A stretch of 64,000 bases of DNA from Truepera sp. GTDB lineage: Bacteria; Deinococcota; Deinococci; Deinococcales; Trueperaceae. The translations under genes were made by a program, and so were the position numbers. Below, one piece after another: positions 34,114 to 43,364 of this stretch. The stretch is from NCBI GenBank assembly GCA_032027045.1, contig JAVSMU010000001.1, positions 404,390 through 468,389 on the forward strand. The letters run 5' to 3'. Under the pieces are notes generated by a model, which was not told the DNA's origin, searched no databases, and saw nothing but the letters and a program-made list of their open reading frames with translations. Positions within the stretch are counted from its first letter, which is position 1. Every line of letters starts with the position of its first letter.

Positions 34114-35625
34114 ATGAAGTGTTTCAGGTGGATCGCGATCCTAGCCCTGGTAACGGTCATTGGCAGCGCCAATGCCAAGTCGTTGTCGTTCGTGCTGGAC
34201 AGTGAAAACAACCGGGCCGACGAGGCCCAGGCCATCGCCGCACAGTTACAAGAGATCGGCATCGACGTGCAGGCGCGCGTTTGGGAGTGGACCGTCCTCA
34301 AGGAACAACTCCTCGCGCACAACCGCGATGCCTACTTGACCGACTGGGGCAGCGCCTACTTCGACCCCTTCGACCTGGCCATCCCGAAGTTCGGGACCGC
34401 CGCTCGCGGGAACTACTCCGGGTACTCGAACGAGTTGGTCGACAAAGCGTTCGAGACCGCCTCCACCACCGTTGACGACGCTACGCGGGCCAACGCCTAT
34501 CACGAGGCCCAGCGGCAGATCTTCAACGACGCGCCTTGGGCGTTCGGATACGTGCTGCAGACCATCGAGGCCGCTTCCACCAAGGTCAAGGGCTGGGCGC
34601 CTGCCGCCGACAACAGCGAGAACATGGCCGGCGTCAGCATCGAGGGCGGCGACAGCGTCGTCGTCGGCATGCGCACCAACGCGCTGGTGACGTTCGACCC
34701 CGCCATGTACCGGGACCGCGACACCGAAGCCGTGCTCAGGAACATCTACGATTCGCTGACGACTGCCTCGCGCGAGGGCCAGGTCGGCCCTGGTCTGGCG
34801 ACCGACTGGCGCGTGGTGGACGACGTTACGTTCGAGTTCGACCTCGTTCCCGGAGTCACCTTCTCCAACGGCGAGCCCCTGACGGCCGACGACGTCGTCT
34901 TCACCTTCGGTCGGGTCCTCACCGAGGGCGCCATCGACGGGGCCAGCAGCCCCCGCGCAGGGCTGCTCGGGCCGCTCGATCACGTCGAGAAGGTCGACGA
35001 CCTCACCGTCAGGTTCGTTTACCAGAAGACCTTCCCGCAGGAGCTGCTGCTTCAGGCGCTCACGCACTTCCAGATCGTCCCGCAGGACTACATCACCGAG
35101 GTCGGCAACGCCGGCTTCGCCAGCGCGCCCATCGGCAGCGGCGCCTTCACCTTCCTGCGGGGCAGCCTCGACTCTCAAGTGGTTCTCCAAGCCAACCCCA
35201 GCCACTGGCGTGGCGCTCCCAAGCTTTCCACCGTCGTGTTCCGCATGATGCCGGAACCCTCGACGCGCATCGCGGCCCTGTTGTCAGGCGAGATCCAGAT
35301 CGCTCAGGCCATCCCACCCGACCTGGTTTCCCGCCTCACCGGAGCGCCGAACGTCACCGTGATGACGGCGTTGGGCACGCGCTCCTACCAGCTGGAGTTC
35401 GACGTCACCAAGCCACCCTTCGACGACGTGCGCGTCCGCAAGGCGATCAACTACGCCATCGACTGGGAGAGCATCCTCACGAACCTCTACCAGGGCTACG
35501 GTGAACGCCTCGCCACCGGGTTCCTCCCCAGCGGCTTCGGTTACGACGCCGACCTCGCTCCTTACCCGTACGATCCTGAGAAGGCGCGCGAACTCCTGAA
35601 AGAGGCCGGGTACGACGTCAAGTAG
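34114..35625 (+). CDS. Circularly permuted peptide-type ABC substrate-binding protein (SBP_bac_5)
   Basis: A 503-residue secreted binding protein with the family's parts in swapped order. After a signal peptide (1-21, ending SANA) comes what is normally the C-terminal segment: LSFVLDSENNRADEAQAIAAQ..., the WGSAYFDPFDLAIPKFG and YSNELVD motifs, and EAQRQIFNDAPWAFGYV (about 23-165). The usual mature N-terminus (GGDSVVVGMRTNALVTFDPAMY) begins only at about 178. It runs through LRNIYDSL, FSNGEPLTADDVVFTF and VRKAINYAIDWESI, and the protein stops at YPYDPEKARELLKEAGYDVK. The end joins naturally to the start: in the normally ordered protein at 46107, YPYDPAKAKELLAEAG runs straight into LRYVYDSARG. 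Length is normal for the family. AAGGAG lies 8 bases before the ATG. Confidence 0.85.
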   Translation: MKCFRWIAILALVTVIGSANAKSLSFVLDSENNRADEAQAIAAQLQEIGIDVQARVWEWTVLKEQLLAHNRDAYLTDWGSAYFDPFDLAIPKFGTAARGNYSGYSNELVDKAFETASTTVDDATRANAYHEAQRQIFNDAPWAFGYVLQTIEAASTKVKGWAPAADNSENMAGVSIEGGDSVVVGMRTNALVTFDPAMYRDRDTEAVLRNIYDSLTTASREGQVGPGLATDWRVVDDVTFEFDLVPGVTFSNGEPLTADDVVFTFGRVLTEGAIDGASSPRAGLLGPLDHVEKVDDLTVRFVYQKTFPQELLLQALTHFQIVPQDYITEVGNAGFASAPIGSGAFTFLRGSLDSQVVLQANPSHWRGAPKLSTVVFRMMPEPSTRIAALLSGEIQIAQAIPPDLVSRLTGAPNVTVMTALGTRSYQLEFDVTKPPFDDVRVRKAINYAIDWESILTNLYQGYGERLATGFLPSGFGYDADLAPYPYDPEKARELLKEAGYDVK

Positions 35626-35688
35626 CATCTAGTTGGAGGGCGCAACAGACCTCCGAGCCGTCGCCTTACTGAAGTTCCAAGGAGTCGA

Positions 35689-36696
35689 ATGCGCCTGCTG
35701 AAACTGCTAGAACGAGTGCTCTCCGCCATCCCGGTCGCGATCGGGGTGGCGGTGATCGCGTTCCTCTTCCTGCGCTTCCTGCCAGGCGACCCGGTAGAGA
35801 TCATGCTGGGCGACACTCAGGTCACCCAGCAACAGATAGACAGCCTCAGGAACCAGCTCAACCTCGATGAGCCCCTCTACCGCCAGCTGTGGTTGTTCCT
35901 CACCGGTCTGGTCCAGGGCGATTTCGGCATGAGCTTCGTGAAGAACCAACCCGTCGTGAAGCTCATTGCCGAAACGCTTCCGGCCACGATCGAGTTGACC
36001 ATCGCCTCCATCCTCTTCGCCATGCTCATCGCCCTGCCGGTCGGGATCATCAGCGCGCTGCGAGAGGGCTCGTGGCTGGACCGCACGGTCTTGTCGGGCG
36101 CGCTGCTAGGCGTAAGCATGCCGGCCTTCTGGTTCGGCTTGCTGCTGATCCTCCTGCTGTCCGTCGAGGCGCACCTCTTGCCGACGTCCGGCCGCATCAG
36201 TTCGACGCTGATGGTAGATCACCGTACCGGCTTCCTACTTATCGACTCGCTACTGGCGGGCGACTTCCGCGCCTTCCGTGACGCCGTCTCCCATCTGATC
36301 CTCCCCGCGCTGACCCTCGGAGTGGTGTTCTCCGCCGTCCTGGCACGCGTGGTGCGCGCCTCGATGATCGAGGCCCTGCATAAGGACTACGTCACCACGG
36401 CGCGCGCCAAGGGGCTCCGCGAGATGGCCGTCATCGTCAAGCATGCCTTGAGGAACGCCCTCATCCCCGCGCTCACGGTGGCCGGGTTGCAGATCGGTGA
36501 ACTGCTCGGGGGCAACATGATCGTCGAGACGGTTTTCGCCTGGCCCGGCATGGGCCGGCTAGTGGTCAGCTCCATCTTCGCCCGTGATTACGTGGTGGTC
36601 CAGGTTGCCGTCATGCTGTACGCGTTCACGTACGTGGGCGTGAACCTCCTGGTCGACGCCCTCTACACGCTTCTCAATCCCCGAATCGCGTTATGA
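35689..36696 (+). CDS. Peptide-type ABC transporter permease (DppB family)
   Basis: A 335-residue permease with the typical N-terminal helix, a long periplasmic loop (FLPGDPVEIMLGDTQVTQQQ...) and five further helices. The EAA-like docking loop is ARAKGLREMAVIVKHALRNALIP. Family features QGDFGMSF, ETVFAWPGMGRL and LLNPRIAL are present. It lies 63 bases after the permuted binding protein and overlaps the next permease by 4 bases. It should pair with the DppC-type permease to import the ligand of the protein at 34114. Confidence 0.92.
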   Translation: MRLLKLLERVLSAIPVAIGVAVIAFLFLRFLPGDPVEIMLGDTQVTQQQIDSLRNQLNLDEPLYRQLWLFLTGLVQGDFGMSFVKNQPVVKLIAETLPATIELTIASILFAMLIALPVGIISALREGSWLDRTVLSGALLGVSMPAFWFGLLLILLLSVEAHLLPTSGRISSTLMVDHRTGFLLIDSLLAGDFRAFRDAVSHLILPALTLGVVFSAVLARVVRASMIEALHKDYVTTARAKGLREMAVIVKHALRNALIPALTVAGLQIGELLGGNMIVETVFAWPGMGRLVVSSIFARDYVVVQVAVMLYAFTYVGVNLLVDALYTLLNPRIAL

Positions 36697-37592
36697 CGCG
36701 CAGCCCTCGGATGATCGCCGGCACCGCCTCGCCCAGACCCCGACCGCTAGGTGCCGTGCTGGCGCTGGCGCGCCGGGTAGTGCGCACGCCCCTGGGCCTG
36801 ATCAGCATGGGGGTGGTGGCGTTGTACATAGTCATGGCCATCTTCGCGCCGCTGATCGCCCCTTACGCGCCCGACGCGACCTCCCTCGGAGCACGGCTGC
36901 GGCCCCCGTCGTTGGAGCACCTGTTCGGTACCGACTCCCTCGGGCGCGACATCTTGAGCCGCACCATCTATGGCGCGCGAGTCAGCCTCATGATCGGGAT
37001 GATCACGGTGGCGATTACCGCGACGTTCGGTACGGCCCTGGGCGCGTTCGGCGGCTATTTCCGCGGCGGGTTCGATGCCGTCACCGGGCGGCTGACGGAG
37101 CTGCTCCTGGCGTTCCCGTACCTGATTTTCGCCATCGGGATGATGGCGTTCTTGGGGCCCGGTTTCATGAACCTGGTGATAGCACTCTCGCTCAAGGGTT
37201 GGGTGGAGTTCTACCGCCTGGCGCGCGGCCAGACCCTGGACCAGGCCCAGCTCGAGTACGTGGAGGCATCGCGCGCACTCGGCCAGCGCGGCCTGCGTAC
37301 CCTTTTCAGGGAGGTCCTGCCGAACGTGCTGCCCGCGACGGTGGTGCTGGCGACCCTACGCGTCGGCTACTTCATGGTGCTCGAGGCCTCGCTCAGCTTC
37401 CTCGGCGTCGGCATCCCTCCCAACATCCCGGCCTGGGGCTCGATGATCGCCGACGGCAGGAACGTACTGTTCATCGCCTGGTGGGTCAGCACGATCCCCG
37501 GCATAGCGCTTCTCATACTGGTACTTGCGATCAACCTCCTGGGCGAGCGCCTCCAGGAGATCTACGACCCGAAGCGAAGGGGCAAGCGATGA
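36693..37592 (+). CDS. Peptide-type ABC transporter permease (DppC family)
   Basis: A 299-residue permease. Diagnostic segments are HLFGTDSLGRDILSRTIYGARVSL, the docking loop ASRALGQRGLRTLFREVLPNVLP and FLGVGIPPNIPAWGSMIADGRN. It begins in an ATGA overlap with the DppB-type gene and ends in another with the C26 peptidase, so the four genes from 34114 to 38314 are one operon. No ATPase gene is present, so the permeases must borrow one from elsewhere in the genome. Confidence 0.92.
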   Translation: MTRSPRMIAGTASPRPRPLGAVLALARRVVRTPLGLISMGVVALYIVMAIFAPLIAPYAPDATSLGARLRPPSLEHLFGTDSLGRDILSRTIYGARVSLMIGMITVAITATFGTALGAFGGYFRGGFDAVTGRLTELLLAFPYLIFAIGMMAFLGPGFMNLVIALSLKGWVEFYRLARGQTLDQAQLEYVEASRALGQRGLRTLFREVLPNVLPATVVLATLRVGYFMVLEASLSFLGVGIPPNIPAWGSMIADGRNVLFIAWWVSTIPGIALLILVLAINLLGERLQEIYDPKRRGKR

Positions 37593-38314
37593 AGCCACGC
37601 ATCGGCATCACCGTCCACATGGCGGAGCACTCGGAAGGCCGCAACCAAGCGGAGGTCAGGTTCTCACTCACCGCGCGTTACGCAGAAGCGGTGCTGGAGG
37701 CGGGCGGCCTGCCACTCCTTCTGCCGACTCACCCCGACTCCGCGGCGCCTCCGGCCGAGGTCGTGAGCATCGTCGATGGCCTGCTCTTGAGCGGTGGCGG
37801 CAGCCTCCCGCGCCAGTACTTCGCCGACAATCCCAACCCCAGCCTGCGCCAGACCAACCCGCTTCGCTTCGATGTCGAAGTGGCGCTGGTTCGAGCAGCC
37901 CGCGCCGAACGCCTGCCCATCCTAGGGATCTGCCGCGGCCACCAGACGATGCTGGAGGCCCTCGGCGGCGCCCCCGTCAGGAACCTAGATGCCGAGGCGG
38001 GCGACGCCGACCACTACCAGAGCCAGCCGAGCGACGTTACTACGCATGGGCTTCGGACCGTGCCCGGGTCGCGCCTGGCCGGTTGGCTTGGCGAGGAAAC
38101 GCGCGTGAACAGCTTCCACCGCCAGGTCGTACAAGAAGTGCCGCCCGGCTGGCGGGTCGCGGCGTGGTCGGACGACGGGCTCGTCGAGGCGATCGAGGCC
38201 AGCGAGGGCTTCGCCATCGGCCTACAGTTCCACCCCGAGTGGCTGGAGCAGCGAGAGCCCGCGTTCCGCCGGATATTCGAGGCGTTCGTGGCGGCCGCCG
38301 CCGCTCGTTCGTGA
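37589..38314 (+). CDS. Peptidase C26 / gamma-glutamyl-gamma-aminobutyrate hydrolase-like protein
   Basis: A 241-residue class I glutamine amidotransferase-like hydrolase. The nucleophile elbow GICRGHQ contains Cys115, and the His-Glu pair is FHPEW (His215, Glu217). The loop DGLLLSGGGSLPRQYF is typical of PuuD-type enzymes that cleave gamma-glutamyl amides. Translational coupling to the importer suggests that it processes the imported compound, perhaps a gamma-glutamyl or muropeptide-like molecule; that is inference. Confidence 0.85.
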   Translation: MKPRIGITVHMAEHSEGRNQAEVRFSLTARYAEAVLEAGGLPLLLPTHPDSAAPPAEVVSIVDGLLLSGGGSLPRQYFADNPNPSLRQTNPLRFDVEVALVRAARAERLPILGICRGHQTMLEALGGAPVRNLDAEAGDADHYQSQPSDVTTHGLRTVPGSRLAGWLGEETRVNSFHRQVVQEVPPGWRVAAWSDDGLVEAIEASEGFAIGLQFHPEWLEQREPAFRRIFEAFVAAAAARS

Positions 38315-38334
38315 GCGCGGCCCTGCCGCTCCCG

Positions 38335-39369
38335 TCAGTCCCGGTTGAAGTGTTGCCAGGCCTGCTCGGCCGCGGCCAGCCTCTCCGAGGCCTCCGGTAG
38401 GGCGGCCTCGACCAAGGTAAGCAGCACGTGGCTGACGCTTACGAGGGCCGTGTACGAGTCGAGCACGCCAGTGCTCCCGGTGTGGGCCCTGAGAATGCGT
38501 GCGCCGTGTGGAACGTTGTTGCCTGGGCTGGCATCGGTCAGCACCGTCACCGGCACCCCCGCCGCGGTCAGGTAGCGAAGTGTCCGCTGCACCTCGCGCG
38601 AATGGCGCCTGAGCGAGACCACGAGCACGAAGTCGTCGGAACCGAGGTCGAAGAGTTGGTCGACCGAGGCACCACCGGGCGTAGGCGCCGCATCGACCAG
38701 CTGGCGCATGGTGCGCAGGACCAAGGCCATATGCAGGGCTATCGGGTACGAGAAGCGCCGGCCGAACAAGACCACCCGTCGCCCCTTCGCCAGGCCCTCC
38801 GCGGTGGCCTCGAGCGCATCCTGGTCGAGGTGGGCGTAACTGCGCTGCAGGTTCCTTTGATCGCGGTGGTACACGGCCTGGACCTGGCGGCTCCCGCCGG
38901 CGCCGGGATCGGTGAGGACCAGGTCGGAAGGTGTCGAGACCACCTCCAGGTAGGCGGCGCGCGCCGCCTCCTGAAGCTCTGGATAGCCCTGGAAACCGAC
39001 GTGCTGCGCGAAGCGCACGATGGTCGAGCGGTGAACACCAAGCTCCGCAGCAACCTCCGTGCTCGAGAGGTAGCCCCAGCGGTCGAGGTGCTCGAGCATG
39101 TGTGCAGCCAGCCGCCGCTCCTGGGGGGTCAGGGCCTCGGCGGTGTGGTCCAGTCGGTCGAGTATGGCCGCAGACTGATGGGCGGTCGGTGCGCCGGCGT
39201 TTTCGGCGTTCGTACCGGCGCCCGCGGCGTCCGCACCGGAGGCCGCGGCGTCCGCATCGGGCCCGTCACCTGGTCGCCCGGGAACTGCACCTTGTTCCGC
39301 GCCTCGTTGCCCGGGAGCTGCACCGCGTTTCTTCGATGTGCCCCGAGCGGCCTTGGGCTTTGACGCCAT
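38335..39369 (-). CDS. RpiR-family transcriptional regulator (HTH + SIS)
   Basis: A 344-residue regulator. A low-complexity Ala/Gly/Asp-rich N-terminus (about 1-65) precedes an RpiR-type HTH (STEVAAELGVHRSTIVRFAQHVGFQGYPELQE) and a SIS sugar-phosphate-binding domain (VVLFGRRFSYPIALHMALVLRTM, then LVVSLRRHSREVQRTL). RpiR proteins usually sense phosphosugars or amino-sugar compounds. It ends 20 bases from the convergent C26 gene and is the likely regulator of that import operon. The ATG at 39369 is the first in-frame start with plausible protein sequence. Confidence 0.88.
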   Translation of the reverse strand: MASKPKAARGTSKKRGAAPGQRGAEQGAVPGRPGDGPDADAAASGADAAGAGTNAENAGAPTAHQSAAILDRLDHTAEALTPQERRLAAHMLEHLDRWGYLSSTEVAAELGVHRSTIVRFAQHVGFQGYPELQEAARAAYLEVVSTPSDLVLTDPGAGGSRQVQAVYHRDQRNLQRSYAHLDQDALEATAEGLAKGRRVVLFGRRFSYPIALHMALVLRTMRQLVDAAPTPGGASVDQLFDLGSDDFVLVVSLRRHSREVQRTLRYLTAAGVPVTVLTDASPGNNVPHGARILRAHTGSTGVLDSYTALVSVSHVLLTLVEAALPEASERLAAAEQAWQHFNRD

Positions 39370-39478
39370 ACCGCCTAGCCTAAAGGAATATCCACGTAGG
39401 GGAGTGGCAACTTCGACGCACCCGCGGGTGCGTCGAAGCAGGAGCCGACCGCGGCGCGACCGCGAATAGAATGTTCCC

Positions 39479-39919
39479 GTGGACGCTCGGGTCAACTTCA
39501 TCACGCTCGCGGTGGCGGATCTCGGCGCCTCGCGGGCCTTCTACGTGGACGGGCTCGGCTGGGAACCCGCTTTCGAGGCGTCGGGCGAGGTCCTGTTCAT
39601 CCGCCTGTCGCCAACGTTGGTCCTGTCACTCTGGCGAGCGGAGGAATTCGAGGATGAGGTCGGCGCCATACGCGAGGGACCAGGCGCGTCGCCCTTCACG
39701 CTCGCCCACAACGTTGGATCTCCGGCAGCGGTCGACGCAGCGCTCGCTATGGCGGTCGAGGCGGGCGGCGCCATCCTCAAGCCCGCAATGCAGCGCGACT
39801 GGGGCGGTTACTCGGGCTATTTCACCGATCCCGACGGCTTCGTTTGGGAAGTTGCATACAACCCCGGCCCTATCGGCGTGTCGCTGTTGCAGGCCACGGA
39901 TCCGTACGAACCTCGGTAG
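39479..39919 (+). CDS. VOC-family glyoxalase-like protein
   Basis: A 146-residue single-domain VOC protein opening VNFITLAVADLGASRAFYVDGLGWEP and closing GGYSGYFTDPDGFVWEVAYNP, which supplies the usual Glu ligand. It starts at a GTG. The family covers glyoxalases, bleomycin- and fosfomycin-type resistance proteins and dioxygenases. The first-strand ligand position here is a Thr or Asn rather than His, so activity may differ. No operon partner. Confidence 0.75.
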   Translation: MDARVNFITLAVADLGASRAFYVDGLGWEPAFEASGEVLFIRLSPTLVLSLWRAEEFEDEVGAIREGPGASPFTLAHNVGSPAAVDAALAMAVEAGGAILKPAMQRDWGGYSGYFTDPDGFVWEVAYNPGPIGVSLLQATDPYEPR

Positions 39920-40025
39920 CTCCCGGGCGCGAACGACGCCATCCGTGGCCTACTCCGGCCAGAGGGCCGCAACTCATACGAACGGGCGATATCCAGGCAG
40001 GGCGTTGAGCGTCTAAGCTGCATGA

Positions 40026-40988
<963 letters not shown>

Positions 40989-40990
40989 CG

Positions 40991-42160
40991 GTGCGGGCGG
41001 CCCTCCTCATCGCGCTCAAGGACCTGCGGCAGCGGCTGCGGGATCGGTCCTTCTTCATCTTCGGGCTGCTGGCACCCCTCTCGATCGCCTTCGTCTTCAA
41101 CCTCCTGATCGGCCCGCTTACGCAGGGCACCCCGAACGTGCCGGTCATCGGCTACGTGGATGCGGACGCAAGCGCCGCCTCGGCGGGAATGCGTGCCGTG
41201 CTCGGCGCGGCGCAGGACGCCGGCCTGATCACGTGGCGGAGCTTATCGGACGAGGACGAGGCCCGCCAGGCCGTGCGTGCCGGAGACGTCGGGGCCGCTG
41301 TGGTGGTGCCCGCCGGGTTCTCGGGGGCCCTGGGCAGGTCCGAGGTCACCGCTCTGGTCGTCACCTCCAACCGAGCCGACTACGCGGCCCGGCTGGCCGA
41401 GACGCTCACCGACTCGTACCTCGCCAGGGTGCGCGCCACCTCATGGGCGGTGGCGGCAGTGGGTGAGAAGGGCGGGGTGGCGTTGAGCCCCCTGATCGCA
41501 GCGCAGCTGGCCACGGCGCCGCAGCCGGTGCAGTTGGTCCAGCGTCCCACGTCGGCGCGGCAGCTCGACATGGTCACCTATTACGCCGCCGGCATGGCCG
41601 TGTTCTTCGTCTTCTTCATCGTGCAGATGGGCGTGGCGGGCCTCCTCGACGAGGAGAAGGACGGCACCATGACGAGGCTGCTCGTCGCCCCGATCGAGCG
41701 GCGGTCGATCATCGGGGGCAAGGTGTTGGGAAGCATCGTGATCGGGGTGCTCAGCCTGCTCGTGCTGTGGGGCGCGAGCACGGCGATCATGGGTGCCAAG
41801 TGGGGCCAACCCGTCGGGGTGCTGCTCCTGATCGTGAGTGTGGTGGCCGCCGCGGCCGGCGTGCTGATGGCCGTAGCGGGCGTCGCCAGGAGCGCGGAGG
41901 CCGCCGGCAACATGCAAGCTATCGTCGCCGTCGTCCTGGGCGCCCTGGGCGGCGTCTTCGTGCCACTGCCCGAGGGCGGTGGGGTGCTCTCGTACCTCAG
42001 CCGGCTGTCGCCGCATTACTGGTTCCTGCGCGGGCTGGGCGACCTCGCGGGCACGGGCAGTCCGGCGGGGGTGCTCATCGACGTTGCCGCCATCCTCGCG
42101 TTCGCGGCCCTGGCGGGCGGTATCGGCTGGGCGCTCATGGGGCGGAGGCTGGACCGATGA
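40991..42160 (+). CDS. ABC-2 type permease
   Basis: A 389-residue permease starting at GTG. It has one N-terminal helix (DRSFFIFGLLAPLSIAFVFNLLI), a large extracytoplasmic domain (about 50-190), and a C-terminal block of five helices with the ABC-2 signature LLDEEKDGTMTRLLVAPIERRSIIGGKVLG. It overlaps the next permease gene by 4 bases (ATGA), so the exporter is probably a heterodimer. Confidence 0.9.
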   Translation: MRAALLIALKDLRQRLRDRSFFIFGLLAPLSIAFVFNLLIGPLTQGTPNVPVIGYVDADASAASAGMRAVLGAAQDAGLITWRSLSDEDEARQAVRAGDVGAAVVVPAGFSGALGRSEVTALVVTSNRADYAARLAETLTDSYLARVRATSWAVAAVGEKGGVALSPLIAAQLATAPQPVQLVQRPTSARQLDMVTYYAAGMAVFFVFFIVQMGVAGLLDEEKDGTMTRLLVAPIERRSIIGGKVLGSIVIGVLSLLVLWGASTAIMGAKWGQPVGVLLLIVSVVAAAAGVLMAVAGVARSAEAAGNMQAIVAVVLGALGGVFVPLPEGGGVLSYLSRLSPHYWFLRGLGDLAGTGSPAGVLIDVAAILAFAALAGGIGWALMGRRLDR

Positions 42161-43317
42161 CCAAGGTCTTCGCGCTGGGCCGAGTGAACCTCGTCAGGTT
42201 CTTCCGCGACCGCTCCAACTACTTCTTCGCCCTGCTCCTGCCCCTCGGCCTGGTCTTCGTGCTCGGCATGAGCTTCGGTGCCCAGTCGCGGCCCACCATC
42301 GGCGTGGTCGGCACCGGCGAGGTGGCCGAGAGGTTCTTTGAAGCGCTCTCCGAGAAGGAAGGGCTGGTCGTGACGCGCGTGGACGACGCCGGCGCCCTGC
42401 GAGACGGCGTGGAGCGCGGCCGGTTCGTCGTCGGCGTGGCGCTGCCCGCTGAGTTGGACGCCACCCTGGAACAGGGACTCACGGCGCAGGCCGAGCTGTA
42501 CGGCAGGTCCGGAGGCGGGGGCGAGGGCTACCGCTTCGACGTCCTCTCGGCGCTGGACGAAGCTAGTGCGCCGGCCCTGGCGGCGGCGTACCTTGCGAAG
42601 CGCTACGAAGAGCCGATCGGGTCGGCCTTCGTCGCCATCGACGAGGCCTCGCGCAGGGTGCCGCCCGTCAACGTGAGGGTGTCTTCCGTTGACGAAGGCC
42701 CTGCCGGGTTCGGCTACGCGGCCTTCGGCGTCGCCGCCGCCAGCCAGCTCGTCCTCTTCGTCTTCCTCACGGGGCTCACCAGCGCCACCAGCCTGGTGGA
42801 CAGCCGCAGGCTGGGCGTCAGCCACCGCATGCTCGCTTCGCCCACGAGCCCCGCCGTCATAGTGCTGGGCGAGGGTTTCGGGCGTTTCCTCGTGACGCTG
42901 TTCCAGGGGCTCTACATCGCGGTCGCCTCGGCGCTCCTCGTCGGCGTGGTCTGGGGCGACCCGCTTGGGGTCTTCGTCATCCTCCTCTGCTTCGCCGCCG
43001 TGGCGGCGGGCGCCGGCACCCTGATCGGGGCCATGTTCTCGAGCAGCCAGCAGGCGTCCGGCGTGGCGATCATGGCGGGCCTGCTGCTCGCGGCCCTGGG
43101 CGGCTGCATGTTCCCGCTCGAGCTCTTCGGCCCGACCATGCGGTCCGTCGCCAACGCCGTGCCCCACGCGTGGGCCGTCGACGCCCTGAACGTCCTCATG
43201 CGCCAGGGCGGCAACTTAGCGACCGTGCTCCCCAACGTGGGCGTCCTGCTTGCGTTCGCCACAGTACTGTTCGCCCTGGCCGCGTGGCGACTTCGCGTCG
43301 GGCTCACCAAGGGTTGA
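42157..43317 (+). CDS. ABC-2 type permease, second subunit
   Basis: A 386-residue permease with the same layout as its neighbour: an N-terminal helix (FFALLLPLGLVFVLGMSF), an external domain, and a C-terminal membrane block with SLVDSRRLGVSHRMLASPTSPAVIVLGEGFGRF. The two share the overall fold but little sequence. Expression is coupled to the first permease. The trio 40026-43317 makes a complete exporter. Confidence 0.9.
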   Translation: MTKVFALGRVNLVRFFRDRSNYFFALLLPLGLVFVLGMSFGAQSRPTIGVVGTGEVAERFFEALSEKEGLVVTRVDDAGALRDGVERGRFVVGVALPAELDATLEQGLTAQAELYGRSGGGGEGYRFDVLSALDEASAPALAAAYLAKRYEEPIGSAFVAIDEASRRVPPVNVRVSSVDEGPAGFGYAAFGVAAASQLVLFVFLTGLTSATSLVDSRRLGVSHRMLASPTSPAVIVLGEGFGRFLVTLFQGLYIAVASALLVGVVWGDPLGVFVILLCFAAVAAGAGTLIGAMFSSSQQASGVAIMAGLLLAALGGCMFPLELFGPTMRSVANAVPHAWAVDALNVLMRQGGNLATVLPNVGVLLAFATVLFALAAWRLRVGLTKG

Positions 43318-43364
43318 GCGAGGGTTCCGGCTCGGGTGTCGACAAAAGGTCGGCTAGACGCGGC

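Noticed and set aside
42016-43167. A 383-codon minus-strand frame across the ABC-2 permease
   Set aside because: The product is repetitive, charged and unrecognised, as expected for the complement of a high-GC membrane-protein gene.
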